From Alphaproteobacteria bacterium (GTDB lineage: Bacteria; Pseudomonadota; Alphaproteobacteria; DSM-16000; Inquilinaceae): DNA of 64,000 nt. The translations under genes and the position numbers were made by a program. This document shows, one piece after another, positions 27,532 through 35,950 of the stretch; position 1 is the first letter of the stretch, and every line of letters starts with the position of its first letter. The notes beneath the pieces were generated by a model, which ran no database searches, had not been told where the DNA came from, and saw nothing but the letters and a program-made list of their open reading frames with translations. The DNA is taken from positions 1-64,000 of the forward strand of contig JANQIX010000026.1 of the NCBI GenBank assembly GCA_028281925.1, given 5' to 3'.

Positions 27532-27656
27532 TCACTCCCCAGTGCTGAGGCGCCGGGCGTTGTCGGTGATGGGCGGGCGGGTGTCGGCGGCCATTTCGGG
27601 CATCTCCAGGCGCCAGCCGTTGGAGAGGTCGGCCCAACCGCCCCAGCGGTCGTCTT
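27532..27656 (-). pseudogene. nifT 3-prime fragment
   Basis: The minus strand encodes WGGWADLSNGWRLEMPEMAA and then DTRPPITDNARRLSTGE before a stop. This is the C-terminal 40 residues of the intact NifT encoded at 28867-29079, with only a few changes. The N-terminal 30 residues are absent; the sequence diverges beyond about 27656. No start codon with a ribosome site precedes it. Confidence 0.85.
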
Positions 27657-27739
27657 CGGCGCACGGGATCGCGCCGGGCATATGCGCCGCCGCCCCTTCA
27701 GCCTTCGCGAGGGGCGGCCTGCGGCCGGTGCGGTCGGTC

Positions 27740-27982
27740 CTAGTACCAGAAATCCTGCTGGTCGGCGATCACCATCAGAACCGGCAGCGGGTCGGCGTCG
27801 GCGGCGGGCTCACGCGCGGATGGGACTTCCACGTATTCGGCGAGATCGACTCCCCCGATGGAGGTCATCTGCTCTTCGAACGCGGTGGTGTCTGCGCTGG
27901 TCGCGCCTTCGATCTCGACCCGGAAATTATAGTTGCCGATCGGGTCGCCGAAATCGGTCTCGAATCTCCGTTTATCGGGCAT
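27740..27982 (-). CDS. Small hypothetical protein, faint phage-tail-tube resemblance
   Basis: An 80-residue acidic protein. The ATG at 27982 has a strong GGAGG 8 bases upstream, which decides the start although the frame is open to 28138. The segment FGDPIGNYNFRVEIEG recalls the N-terminus of gp19-like phage tail-tube proteins (DP-x-NFRVEI-G), and FEEQMTSIGGVDLAEYVEV sits where those have their FSEVSGL region. The protein is much shorter than that family and ends IADQQDFWY. It is either a distinct small protein or a remnant; function unknown. Confidence 0.6.
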   Translation of the reverse strand: MPDKRRFETDFGDPIGNYNFRVEIEGATSADTTAFEEQMTSIGGVDLAEYVEVPSAREPAADADPLPVLMVIADQQDFWY

Positions 27983-28359
27983 GTCGGTGTCCTCCGTCAG
28001 GGGCGTAATGGCTGCAACCTTCGCGCCGTCCCCGTGACCGCCTGGCCCTTCGGTGCCCTTGGCTGCCTTGGCCTGGAAAGGGTGTCGGACAGAGCACGTG
28101 TCGCCCGGCCCACCCTTGCCTTGATGCACCGCACGCACCGTTAGCGACGTGGGCGACGCCGGTCAGTGACGGGGGTCACCGCATCAGGACGGACCCGGCG
28201 AAGGCGGCGGCTCGGCAGGATGTCACTGTGCCGGTCCAGCCACAGTGCGTTGAGATCCGCAGACAACCCGTGCGATGTGATGCCAGCGGCGGTGCCGTTC
28301 CGTGGCACGGAGATCTGAGGCCAGCCAAATCCATGACTCAGAAAGGACGGATCCCACCG
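27983..28359. other. Intergenic region between divergent small genes
   Basis: This 377-base gap separates the minus-strand 80-residue gene from the plus-strand nuclease-like gene. No further gene, tRNA or sigma-54 site was found. It presumably holds both promoters, but none was recognised with confidence. Confidence 0.4.
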
Positions 28360-28788
28360 ATGGTTCGAACGATGGCAATGGCAGCACTCGCCGGGGCATT
28401 TGCTGCTTCGGCCCATGCCGAAACGCTGGAAGGGCCGGTGACGCGCATCATAGATGGCAACAATATCGTCGTAGCGGACGTCGTGATCCGCCTGGACGGT
28501 CTTGCAGCACCGGAGGCCCATGAGCATCGCGGAGATGATGCGATGGACACCATGGAGAGGATCGTCGCGGATTCCGGCGGCATCTTGCGTTGTGAGCTGT
28601 CCGGCGAGACACTGTGGGAGCGTCACATCGCCATCTGCTTCAATCAGTTCGGAGAGGACATCGCCGCGCTGATGATCGAGCGCGGCTATGCGCGCGACTG
28701 CCCGCGGTATAGCGGCGGGCGATACGAACTCAATGAGAATGCGGCGAGCCGTTCCCTGCCCATGCCCCCGTACTGTGAGCCGCAATAG
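28360..28788 (+). CDS. Exported staphylococcal-nuclease-like protein, probably inactive
   Basis: A 142-residue protein with a signal peptide (MVRTMAMAALAGAFAASAHA). The mature part follows the SNase fold: VTRIIDGNNIVVADVVIRLDGLAAPE and then RCELSGETLWERHIAICF and RGYARDCPRYSGGRY. Of the usual active-site residues the Arg (IRL) and Glu (APE) remain. The calcium-binding aspartates in IDGDT and GIDAPE are Asn and Ala here, so nuclease activity is doubtful. The ATG at 28360 begins the signal peptide; in-frame ATGs exist upstream at 28333 and 28228. It is convergent with nifT. Confidence 0.75.
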   Translation: MVRTMAMAALAGAFAASAHAETLEGPVTRIIDGNNIVVADVVIRLDGLAAPEAHEHRGDDAMDTMERIVADSGGILRCELSGETLWERHIAICFNQFGEDIAALMIERGYARDCPRYSGGRYELNENAASRSLPMPPYCEPQ

Positions 28789-28866
28789 CGTCAGGGGTGA
28801 GCCATTCTCTCCGGACGATTTCCTGCGGCGGCGCCTCTGCCGCGGAACGGGTCAGGATGTTCCCGG

Positions 28867-29079
28867 TCACTCACCCGTGCTGAGGCGGCGCGCGTTGACG
28901 GTGATCGGCAGGCGGGTGTCGGGGGCCATTTCGGGCATCTCCAGGCGCCAGCCGTTGGAGAGGTCGGCCCAGCCGCCCCAGAGGCCGGGCTTCTCCATGG
29001 CCACGATCGGCTCCTCAAGGTCCTTCTTGGCGACATAGGCCGAGAGCTCGTTGCCGGATTTCCGGATCATCACCCGCAT
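28867..29079 (-). CDS. nifT: NifT/FixU protein
   Basis: A 70-residue NifT. MRVMIRKSGNELSAYVAKKDLEE and the C-terminal LSNGWRLEMPEM identify it. The role is unresolved; it usually sits with nifB or nifK and is not strictly required for fixation. It starts immediately after the nifZ stop with no gap. A degraded partial copy lies 1.2 kb away at 27532. Confidence 0.93.
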   Translation of the reverse strand: MRVMIRKSGNELSAYVAKKDLEEPIVAMEKPGLWGGWADLSNGWRLEMPEMAPDTRLPITVNARRLSTGE

Positions 29080-29343
29080 TCAGTCCTCCATCAGCTCAAG
29101 CTCGTGCGCGCGCATGCCGACAATGCGGGCACGTTCGAAGAAGTCGACGGCATAGATGCGGTGGCGCTGCAGGAATTCGCCCAGGCCGCGCACATAGCCG
29201 ATCTCGCCGGCCTCGATCAGCACCTCGCCGGTGGCTGAGCCCATGACGCTACCGTCGCTGCGCACGGCGACGCGGGCCCGCACCTTCTGCCCCGGCTCGA
29301 ACAGTGGGGGTGTGTCGGTCTCCAGGGACTCAGAGTCGATCAT
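29080..29343 (-). CDS. nifZ: NifZ protein
   Basis: An 87-residue NifZ. LFEPGQKVRARVAVRSDGSV, ATGEVLIEAGEIGYVRGLGEFLQRHRIYAVDFFE match the family core with the VR-DG and GYV motifs. NifZ helps build the second P-cluster of the MoFe protein. It is shorter than versions with a C-terminal tail. It lies between fdxN and nifT in the nifB operon. Confidence 0.93.
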   Translation of the reverse strand: MIDSESLETDTPPLFEPGQKVRARVAVRSDGSVMGSATGEVLIEAGEIGYVRGLGEFLQRHRIYAVDFFERARIVGMRAHELELMED

Positions 29344-29384
29344 TCGCTCGCCCTCGCGTCCATCCGCGGGCGCCCCGGTCCGAT

Positions 29385-29469
29385 GAGGTCCCCGCCTTCG
29401 CGGGGACGACGGTTTGGTGTGTTCACCGCTCTATCCGATGTCGTCATCCCCGCGAAGGCGGGGATCTCC
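29385..29469. repeat. Paired REP-like palindromes (copy 3)
   Basis: GAGGTCCCCGCCTTCGCGGG and the inverted CATCCCCGCGAAGGCGGGGA face each other 29 bases apart in the fdxN-nifZ gap. They match the pairs at 16234 and 24395 and may limit expression of nifZT relative to nifB. Confidence 0.8.
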
Positions 29470-29504
29470 GTGGGTCAGGGCGCGGCCCCCGCCGCCAGCG
29501 CCGT

Positions 29505-29696
29505 TCACGCGGGCAGCACACAGTCGGTGGGGCACACCGTCACGCATTGCGGGGCGTCGAAATGGCCCTCGCATTCGGTGCATTTGGCGGCGTTGATGAT
29601 GTAGCTCTCGCCCTTCATGCGGATGGCGCCGTTGGGGCATTCGAACTCGCAAGAGCCGCAGACGCTGCACTGTCCGGTATCAATCCTGTAGGCCAT
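29505..29696 (-). CDS. fdxN: 2[4Fe-4S] ferredoxin downstream of nifB
   Basis: A 63-residue ferredoxin with [16 protein letters not shown] and [18 protein letters not shown]. The C-X2-C-X8-C-X3-C second motif is of the Chromatium/FdxN type. Proteins in this position donate electrons to NifB or to nitrogenase. It lies 33 bases after nifB. The gap to nifZ carries the palindrome pair. Confidence 0.92.
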   Translation of the reverse strand: MAYRIDTGQCSVCGSCEFECPNGAIRMKGESYIINAAKCTECEGHFDAPQCVTVCPTDCVLPA

Positions 29697-29729
29697 GGTC
29701 GTGGTTGCTTTCTGCTGTTTCGGTTGGTT

Positions 29730-31226
29730 TCAGGCGGTCAGGCGCCCGGTCCCGGTGCCCGCCGCGACGTCGCGGAAATAGGCGGCGACGGCGGTTTCGA
29801 TGTAGTCCCCCGGGTACTCGGCCGTCTTGATGCCCGCCGCCTCCAGCCGTTGCCGGGGGCGGTTGCCGATCTTCGAGCACAAGACGGCGGCGACGCCCTC
29901 CAGCGCCGCCACGATCCCGTCGAGCGCATCGTGGTCGCCGTGGCCGTCCTTGCAGTAATGGGTGCCCGGGCGGCGGTGCCCCACCAGGCGCACGCCGGAC
30001 CGGTCGACCTCGTAGACCGGGAACTGCGCGGCCTCGCCGAAATGCAGGTTGATGCGCCCGCCGCCCTCGGTGCAGACGGCCACGAGCATCCGTTGCTCCC
30101 CCGTCGCTGCGGCCGCCAGGGCGTCGGCCGCTTCGGCCGCCCGGCGGCGGTCGGCGCGCTCCCGCGCCACCACCTCGCGATAGACGTCGCGCTTGGCCTG
30201 GTCCTCCGGGGCGAGCGCTGCGGCCTCGCCATCCGGGATCCGGTCCATGGCGAACTCCGCGCTGCGGTCCGACCCCAGCATGCCGACGGCGTCGGCGCGG
30301 CACTGTTGGCAGTGGCGCATCAGCGATGCCCCGCCCGCCAATTCGTCCTGCAGAGCCTTCAGCTCCTGCGCGGTCGGACCGCGCCGGCCGGTCAGGCCGT
30401 AGTGGGTGCCGTGGGCGGGGTCTGAAATCAGCGGCATGACGTTGTGCAGGAAGACGCCGCGCCGCTTCACCTCCGCGTTCACCGCCTTCAGGTGCCGGTC
30501 GTTGATGCCGGGGATCAAGACGGAGTTGACCTTGACCAGCACACCGGCCGCCACCAACAGATCGAGCCCGAGAAGCTGGCGGTCGCGCAGGATCGTCGCC
30601 CCCTCAACCCCCGTGATGCGGCGGCCTCCGAAAGAAATCCAGGGATAGATCTGCGCCCCGATCTCAGGGTCGATGGCGTTGATCGTGATGGTGACGTGGC
30701 TGATGCCCAGCGCCACGATCCGGCTCACATGGTCCGGCAGCGCCAGCCCGTTGGTGGACAGGCACAGCTTCACGTCGGGCAGCACATGCGCGACGCGCTC
30801 ACAGGTCGCGAAGGTCTTCTCAGGATTGGCCAGCGCGTCGCCCGGCCCGGCGATGCCGACGACGGAGAGTTGCGGCACCTGGGCGGCGACGGCCATCACC
30901 TTGCGCACCGCCTGGTCGGGCGTCAGGCGTTCGGCAACGACACCCGGACGGCTCTCATTGGAGCAGTCGTATTTGCGATTGCAGTAGTGGCACTGGATGT
31001 TGCACGCGGGCGCCACGCCAACATGCATGCGGGCAAAAAAGTGATGGGCCTCGGCATTGTAGCAGGGGTGGTCCTTCACCCGCTCCCACACCTCCGGCGC
31101 GATGTCCTCGCCAGCACCTTTGGCACCGCACGCCGTGGCGCAGGCTTGGCGGGCCGGTGTGCCGCCGGCTTCGCGCCGCGGCCCGGCGGTGGCAATCGAC
31201 TGGAAGGGAACGATCGTCCGCTGCAT
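29730..31226 (-). CDS. nifB: NifB, radical SAM FeMo-co core synthase
   Basis: A 498-residue enzyme that fuses two 4Fe-4S clusters and inserts carbide to make NifB-co. The radical-SAM motif is CNIQCHYCNRKYDC, followed by family landmarks GIAGPGDALANPEKTF and HCQQCRADAVGMLG. A C-terminal NifX-like cofactor-binding domain follows (MLVAVCTEGGGRINLHFGEA ...). The ATG at 31226 has GGGAG 6 bases upstream; a TTG at 31265 is an unlikely alternative. Its own sigma-54 promoter and two NifA sites lie in the gap to nifA. fdxN, nifZ and nifT follow. Confidence 0.96.
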   Translation of the reverse strand: MQRTIVPFQSIATAGPRREAGGTPARQACATACGAKGAGEDIAPEVWERVKDHPCYNAEAHHFFARMHVGVAPACNIQCHYCNRKYDCSNESRPGVVAERLTPDQAVRKVMAVAAQVPQLSVVGIAGPGDALANPEKTFATCERVAHVLPDVKLCLSTNGLALPDHVSRIVALGISHVTITINAIDPEIGAQIYPWISFGGRRITGVEGATILRDRQLLGLDLLVAAGVLVKVNSVLIPGINDRHLKAVNAEVKRRGVFLHNVMPLISDPAHGTHYGLTGRRGPTAQELKALQDELAGGASLMRHCQQCRADAVGMLGSDRSAEFAMDRIPDGEAAALAPEDQAKRDVYREVVARERADRRRAAEAADALAAAATGEQRMLVAVCTEGGGRINLHFGEAAQFPVYEVDRSGVRLVGHRRPGTHYCKDGHGDHDALDGIVAALEGVAAVLCSKIGNRPRQRLEAAGIKTAEYPGDYIETAVAAYFRDVAAGTGTGRLTA

Positions 31227-31275
31227 GCCCTGCTCCCGACGGGGCGCGCGATCCGCGCCCTTCAAGAGGACATCA

Positions 31276-31290
31276 GCAAGCGCTATGCCA
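31276..31290 (-). promoter_or_regulatory. Sigma-54 promoter of nifB
   Basis: The minus strand reads TGGCATAGCGCTTGC, matching TGGCAY-N5-TTGC. Transcription would start near 31264, about 38 bases before the nifB ATG. Confidence 0.85.
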
Positions 31291-31347
31291 CATGGTTAAG
31301 GCATTGATTACCAAGGAACCCGGCGGCTTGCCGGCGAGCCAACCCTG

Positions 31348-31363
31348 TGTTGGTGTTGCGACA
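31348..31363 (-). promoter_or_regulatory. NifA upstream activator site, nifB proximal
   Basis: Exact TGT-N10-ACA (TGTTGGTGTTGCGACA on the plus strand), about 85 to 100 bases upstream of the inferred start. Confidence 0.85.
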
Positions 31364-31366
31364 CAC

Positions 31367-31382
31367 TGTCGGACACGTGACA
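31367..31382 (-). promoter_or_regulatory. NifA upstream activator site, nifB distal
   Basis: Exact TGT-N10-ACA (TGTCGGACACGTGACA on the plus strand), offset by 19 bases from the proximal site. Here the two sites are about two helical turns apart, compared with three at nifH. Confidence 0.85.
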
Positions 31383-31402
31383 TCGACGACGCGCCGCAAG
31401 GC

Positions 31403-33067
31403 TCAAAGCCGCTTGATCTCGATATTGTATTTGCGCAGCGCATAGCCGACCTGGCGCGGGGTCATGCCCAACAGGCGGGCGGCCTTCGCCTGAACCCAGC
31501 CGGACTTCTCCATCACACGGACCAACCTGTCGCGCGGAGGCAGCGCAGACAGATCGCTCAGGTCGTCGAGCCCGAAGCCGTCGGCGGCAGCGCCTGTGCC
31601 CGACCCATTACCCGGCATGCCGAAATCGGCATTTGCCGGCGGCGGTCGCGCCGGCTCCGCCGCGGCTGGAAGGCCGGGGTCGGAGGGCAGAAGCAGCGTG
31701 CAGGGGCAGCGGTTAGTCTGGCAGGGCAGGTTGATGTCGTCGATCACCTCGCCGACGGTCATCGTTGCAACGCGGCTGACGCAGTTTTCCAGCTCACGCA
31801 CATTGCCGGGGAAGCTGCAGGATTTCAGCACGCGAAGCGCATGGTCGGAGAACTGCAGCGCCCGGCCATTCTCCTCGTTGAAGGCGTCGAGGAAATGCTG
31901 GGCCAACAGCGGGATGTCCTCCCGCCGCTCGCGCAGGGCCGGCAGGAACACCGGGATCACGTTGATGCGGTAATAGAGATCTGCGCGGAAGCTGCCGCGG
32001 GCGACCGCCTCTTCCAGGTTGCGGTTGGTGGCGCAGACCAGGCGCACATCGACCCGGATGGTCTTGTTGCCGCCGACGCGCTCGAACTCCCGCTCTTGCA
32101 ACACGCGCAACAGCTTGGCCTGGAAGGCGGGCGTGATGTCGCCGATCTCGTCGAGGAAAAGCGTACCGCGGTCGGCCATCTCGAAACGGCCTTTGCGGTC
32201 TTGCGTGGCGCCGGTGAAGGCGCCCTTCTCATGCCCGAACAGCTCGGATTCCAAGAGGGTTTCCGGCAGAGCCGCACAGTTGACCTTGACGAAGGGCCCC
32301 TGGGCCCGCGGGCTCAAGGCATGGACGGCACGGGCGACCAGCTCTTTGCCCGTACCGCTCTCGCCGCGCAGCATGACGGTGGACTTAGTCGGCGCCACCA
32401 GATGCACCTGGGCATAGACCTCCTGCATCGGCTGGCTCGTGCCGATGACGCTCTTGATCTGGCGCGCGTCGGCCTTTGCGCGGGGCGCTGGGCGCCGGAC
32501 GGTCGCAGTACCGGGCGGGCGCACTTCACGCTCCGGGGCCATGGACTGATGCAGCTTCACCGTCTGGGCGATCAGATTGGCCACCATGGTCAGGAAGCGG
32601 ACATCGTCGCTGAAGCGGATGGCCGTCTCCTCCCCCCAGACGCGGGCGATGGCCAGCACGCCGAAGGGCTTGCCGAAGGTGCGGATGGGGACGCCGATGA
32701 ACGAGACGCGCTCGTCCTCCAGCACGTTGGAGGCGCCGAGATAGCCGGCCAGCGACGGCATCTCGGCGACGTCTTCCGCCACCATCGGCATCTCGCCGGA
32801 GAGGATGTGGGCACCGACTTCGCCGGGAAGGTTGGCGGCGCCTGCATTCATATCACGCACCGACATGCCGGCGGCCGCCACCACGTGCAGCTGGCTGTCG
32901 TCGCCCGTCAGCGCCACGACGCCGCGCCGCATCTCCATATAGCAGGACAGAAGGTTCAGGACGGCCCGCAGCGTCGCCTCGAGATTTGCCGAGGCCGTCA
33001 GCATCTTGCTGATCTCGTAGAGGCTGACCAGGGACAGCGCGTTGGCCTGGCGTTGAGTCGGCATCAT
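31403..33067 (-). CDS. nifA: NifA, sigma-54-dependent activator of nif genes
   Basis: A 554-residue enhancer-binding protein. An N-terminal GAF domain (about residues 20-170) is followed by an AAA+ domain with GESGTGKE Walker A, the sigma-54 contact loop GAFTGAT and FLDEIGD Walker B. A C-terminal Fis-type HTH ([20 protein letters not shown]) ends the protein. The AAA+ end and linker carry C-X11-C-X19-C-X4-C (SCSFPG...ENC...LPCQTNRC), the signature of oxygen-sensitive NifA. The ATG at 33067 has GGAGG 9 bases upstream. It should activate the nifH, nifB and iscA-nifW-fix promoters. Confidence 0.96.
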   Translation of the reverse strand: MMPTQRQANALSLVSLYEISKMLTASANLEATLRAVLNLLSCYMEMRRGVVALTGDDSQLHVVAAAGMSVRDMNAGAANLPGEVGAHILSGEMPMVAEDVAEMPSLAGYLGASNVLEDERVSFIGVPIRTFGKPFGVLAIARVWGEETAIRFSDDVRFLTMVANLIAQTVKLHQSMAPEREVRPPGTATVRRPAPRAKADARQIKSVIGTSQPMQEVYAQVHLVAPTKSTVMLRGESGTGKELVARAVHALSPRAQGPFVKVNCAALPETLLESELFGHEKGAFTGATQDRKGRFEMADRGTLFLDEIGDITPAFQAKLLRVLQEREFERVGGNKTIRVDVRLVCATNRNLEEAVARGSFRADLYYRINVIPVFLPALRERREDIPLLAQHFLDAFNEENGRALQFSDHALRVLKSCSFPGNVRELENCVSRVATMTVGEVIDDINLPCQTNRCPCTLLLPSDPGLPAAAEPARPPPANADFGMPGNGSGTGAAADGFGLDDLSDLSALPPRDRLVRVMEKSGWVQAKAARLLGMTPRQVGYALRKYNIEIKRL

Positions 33068-33220
33068 GGGCCGGCCCTCCGGTGCGGGGCGCCGTGCCAT
33101 CCGAGCGGCATCGCAACAGCGGGAGCCAACCTCATGCCCGAGGCCTCCGCAGCTAGGGGTTCAGTGAACCCTTCCAGAGCGCTTCCAGATCCGACATTTC
33201 GTGCTTGAACGTTTTGTTAA

Positions 33221-33235
33221 GCAAACCGCATGCCA
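33221..33235 (-). promoter_or_regulatory. Sigma-54-type promoter upstream of nifA
   Basis: The minus strand reads TGGCATGCGGTTTGC, matching TGGCAY-N5-TTGC. It would give a leader of about 140 bases before the nifA ATG. No TGT-N10-ACA site was found in the following 200 bases, so the activator may be NtrC or NifA acting without a strong enhancer. Confidence 0.7.
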
Positions 33236-33513
33236 AAGGCGGCAAGGGCTGATCTTCCACAAATCAACGACTTACGAAGAAGCTCAAGAGTTTAGTTCGC
33301 AATATAAGTGATCATTCCCTATGCATTGCACGAATTCTAACCAGCCGCGACTTGCTCCGCGTTGCTTCCGCGAACACGGTCGGAGCGTCGGGGTCTACCA
33401 CCCATGCCAAGGTCCCGCTTGTGCTGGCCGAGGGGTGATCACAGCCTATGTCAGGATGGTATTGTCAACGCGTGACTAGGCAGAGACTGTGCCGGCAGGG
33501 AGGGTCGAACCCG

Positions 33514-34107
33514 ATGAAGAAGATGCCCCAGTGGCTGGCTGGCGCTGCAATCGCTGCCTGCATGGGTCTCGCCGGCACCGCGGCCGCAGCACCGGAGCAT
33601 TACCGGATCGATCCGGCGCATGCGGCCATCGCGTTCATGGTCGATCACATCGGCTATGCCGCCGTTTTGGGCATGTTTCGCGACGTCGAAGGATCGTTCA
33701 CCTTCGATCCGGAGAGCCTCCGGCTCAGTGAGCTGTCGGTTACCATCGACGCCGCCAGCGTGTTCACCAATCACGATCGGCGGGACGACCATCTTCGCGG
33801 CGGCGATTTCCTGGATACCGGGGCACACCCGCTGATCACCTTCGTCGGCACCTCGTCAGAGCCGTTGGACGACCGCACCGGTCGGGTAACGGGCGACCTG
33901 ACCGTCCGCGGGGTTTCGGTGCCGGTGACACTCGACGTGGAGTGGAACAAGAGCGGCGCCTACCCGTTCGGGGATAACTACGTGATCGGTGTCTCCGCCC
34001 GCGCGACAGTACAGCGCAGCCAGTTCGGGATGACCTATGCGGTGGAGAACGGCTGGGTCGGGGATGAGGTCGAGGTCATCATCGAGATCGAGGCTATTCG
34101 GCAGTAG
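33514..34107 (+). CDS. YceI-family periplasmic protein
   Basis: A 197-residue protein with a signal peptide (KKMPQWLAGAAIAACMGLAG, ending TAAAA). The YceI lipocalin-like barrel follows: YRIDPAHAAIAFMVDHIGYA, then FDPESLRLSELSVTIDAASV, TNHDRRDDHLRGGDFLD and GDLTVRGVSVPVTLDVE. Members bind polyisoprenoid or other hydrophobic ligands in the periplasm. The ATG at 33514 has GGGAGGG 9 bases upstream. It stands alone, divergent from nifA. Confidence 0.88.
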   Translation: MKKMPQWLAGAAIAACMGLAGTAAAAPEHYRIDPAHAAIAFMVDHIGYAAVLGMFRDVEGSFTFDPESLRLSELSVTIDAASVFTNHDRRDDHLRGGDFLDTGAHPLITFVGTSSEPLDDRTGRVTGDLTVRGVSVPVTLDVEWNKSGAYPFGDNYVIGVSARATVQRSQFGMTYAVENGWVGDEVEVIIEIEAIRQ

Positions 34108-34309
34108 TCCTGCATGAGCCCCTCACGCGACAAGCGCCTGAACCGGCACTGGGCGTTGGGACATCAAACACCGACCGAGTTCACAGCCGCGACCGAACCA
34201 GCACTTGAGCCTCTCACAGCCTCGACGCCGGCGCTTGGCACGTCAGCCACACCGAAGTTTTCCAGCTACGCGCGGCCCTAATCCAGGGGGAAGGTGACAT
34301 TGACGGCTC

Positions 34310-35662
34310 TCAATCTGGGCCGAGACAGTCTTGCTCAATCGCGAGGTAGAGGTTGTTTCGGACGGGTGCCGCACCCCGTTCGAGCTCTTGATCGATGAGT
34401 ACCTGCATGTCCTGATGTACAGACTCCGTCAATGTGTTGCTTGGTCTCAAAGGATCGGAATAGAGCTCTCCAACAAGCGCATGTGCATGTTGCTCGATTA
34501 AGCGAAATCGAGGTGTTTCTTGATATTCACTTGTTGTCTCATAGCCGATTAACGATACCCATTCGTAAGTGCCGGCCGGCCACTCGGAAAGTCGTCTCAA
34601 ACTTGAGTACGGTGAGTGATCAGGCTGCGCAATTACGGTCTCGGGGCTGGTGTTGCTGATCGGTATGCCGAGCATCGAGGTCATGCAATTGTCGATGATG
34701 CGCGCCATTTGAAGTTCGTAGGTGTCGCGGAGCGCCTGCCTGCAGGCAGGCGCATCGTCACGGGCCTCGGCTCGACCGGTTCTGTATCGAATATGACCAA
34801 AGAATCCGCGTGGATTCCCGAGAATTGGGCCGGCGGGAGAGTGACCTGACAAGCGAGAAAACGGCGCATGCATGTGGATTCGACGACCATCCCGTGCACC
34901 AAAACTGTAGAGGAACCAGTCTCGGCCAATCTCTTGCTGGAAAGTGAACGCGGAATATGCGGCGAAGCATGTCGCCCCCTGCATAATATTTTGAGAGCTG
35001 TAAGTTGTTGCAAAGCCCCAAGGCAAGAACGCGTCAGTAATCAGGAAATTGAACCCAAGCCTCTCGTTCATAGTTCTGTAGCAGGGAATGCTGGTGAGGT
35101 CTTCTTCACGATCGGTCAGAAAAACCTCGATACACATGTCGAAAGACTCAGGATCAGATTGCAGGATGGGCTCTGCAGTGATTGAGAGGCCCGTCAACTC
35201 TGAGAAATTGGCAACCCGATCGCGCAGAAGTGCCTCTACGTCCACTTCCGCTATCACATCGAATGCGGGTTCCCAGTACGCTCCCAGACCCCGCGGCTCA
35301 GAAGCCCTCAGATGCCGACGCAACGCCGCGTAGTCGCCGATCAGCAAGTAGCCGAACCGTATCTCCCGATCCTGGGGCCAATGCCGCACCGTCGGGATGG
35401 ATGGAGCAATCTCGGCGCTCGATATCTCCCGGTCGGCATCCGCCATCGCTGTCCCATGCGGCAAGATGAGCGTGCTCGCTAGAACCGCACATGCTGACGC
35501 GAGAATACGTTGGATGAGCACTCGGCGAGCACCGAGGTCGGCAGTGTCCCATTGCCGGCGGCCTGTCGGGATTGCTCCTGCGCTCCTGGCGGCCCGCCCT
35601 CCCCGATCGCGGCATCGGACATATCGCAGCAGACGGTCAGGTAGTTGTGCGATTTTCGTCAT
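34310..35662 (-). CDS. Hypothetical exported protein, about 450 residues
   Basis: An internal hydrophobic stretch at residues 49-72 (RILASACAVLASTLILPHGT, then AMADADR) looks like a signal peptide, so the true start may be later than 35662, for example near the VLIQR segment. The mature protein contains FGYLLIGDYAALRRHL, VEALLRDRVANFSELTGLSI, DMCIEVFL and several cysteines that could pair. The layout of a periplasmic domain followed by a second domain with repeated acidic/aromatic stretches matches no family I recognise. It lies between YceI and a LacI gene without close neighbours. Confidence 0.65.
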   Translation of the reverse strand: MTKIAQLPDRLLRYVRCRDRGGRAARSAGAIPTGRRQWDTADLGARRVLIQRILASACAVLASTLILPHGTAMADADREISSAEIAPSIPTVRHWPQDREIRFGYLLIGDYAALRRHLRASEPRGLGAYWEPAFDVIAEVDVEALLRDRVANFSELTGLSITAEPILQSDPESFDMCIEVFLTDREEDLTSIPCYRTMNERLGFNFLITDAFLPWGFATTYSSQNIMQGATCFAAYSAFTFQQEIGRDWFLYSFGARDGRRIHMHAPFSRLSGHSPAGPILGNPRGFFGHIRYRTGRAEARDDAPACRQALRDTYELQMARIIDNCMTSMLGIPISNTSPETVIAQPDHSPYSSLRRLSEWPAGTYEWVSLIGYETTSEYQETPRFRLIEQHAHALVGELYSDPLRPSNTLTESVHQDMQVLIDQELERGAAPVRNNLYLAIEQDCLGPD

Positions 35663-35950
35663 GTCACCGCACTCCGGTTATGGCAGGGCGTTGCACGCGT
35701 CTGACCGAGAAATTCACACGGAATACTTGTGACTTCGTGAACGAATACGCGAACCAAGTTGGCCTGGAGGCTCAAGACCTGCGCGAGAAAACTCGGACTT
35801 AGCGCGCCAACATGACAGGCATATCGCGGGGATCGAGCAGCATCCCTTGCAGAAGAACTCGCCGGCGCGACGACCACCGACGGCAACTGCCTCTCCTCAC
35901 CAGCCCCAGTCACCGTCCGTCAACGCCCGGGTCCGCATTCGGCCTGAGCG

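Noticed and set aside
33290-33360. FNR/FixK-type box upstream of nifA
   Set aside because: Sequences such as AAGTGATCATTCCC have only one partial half-site (TTGAT-N4-ATCAA is not met), so no anaerobic box is claimed.
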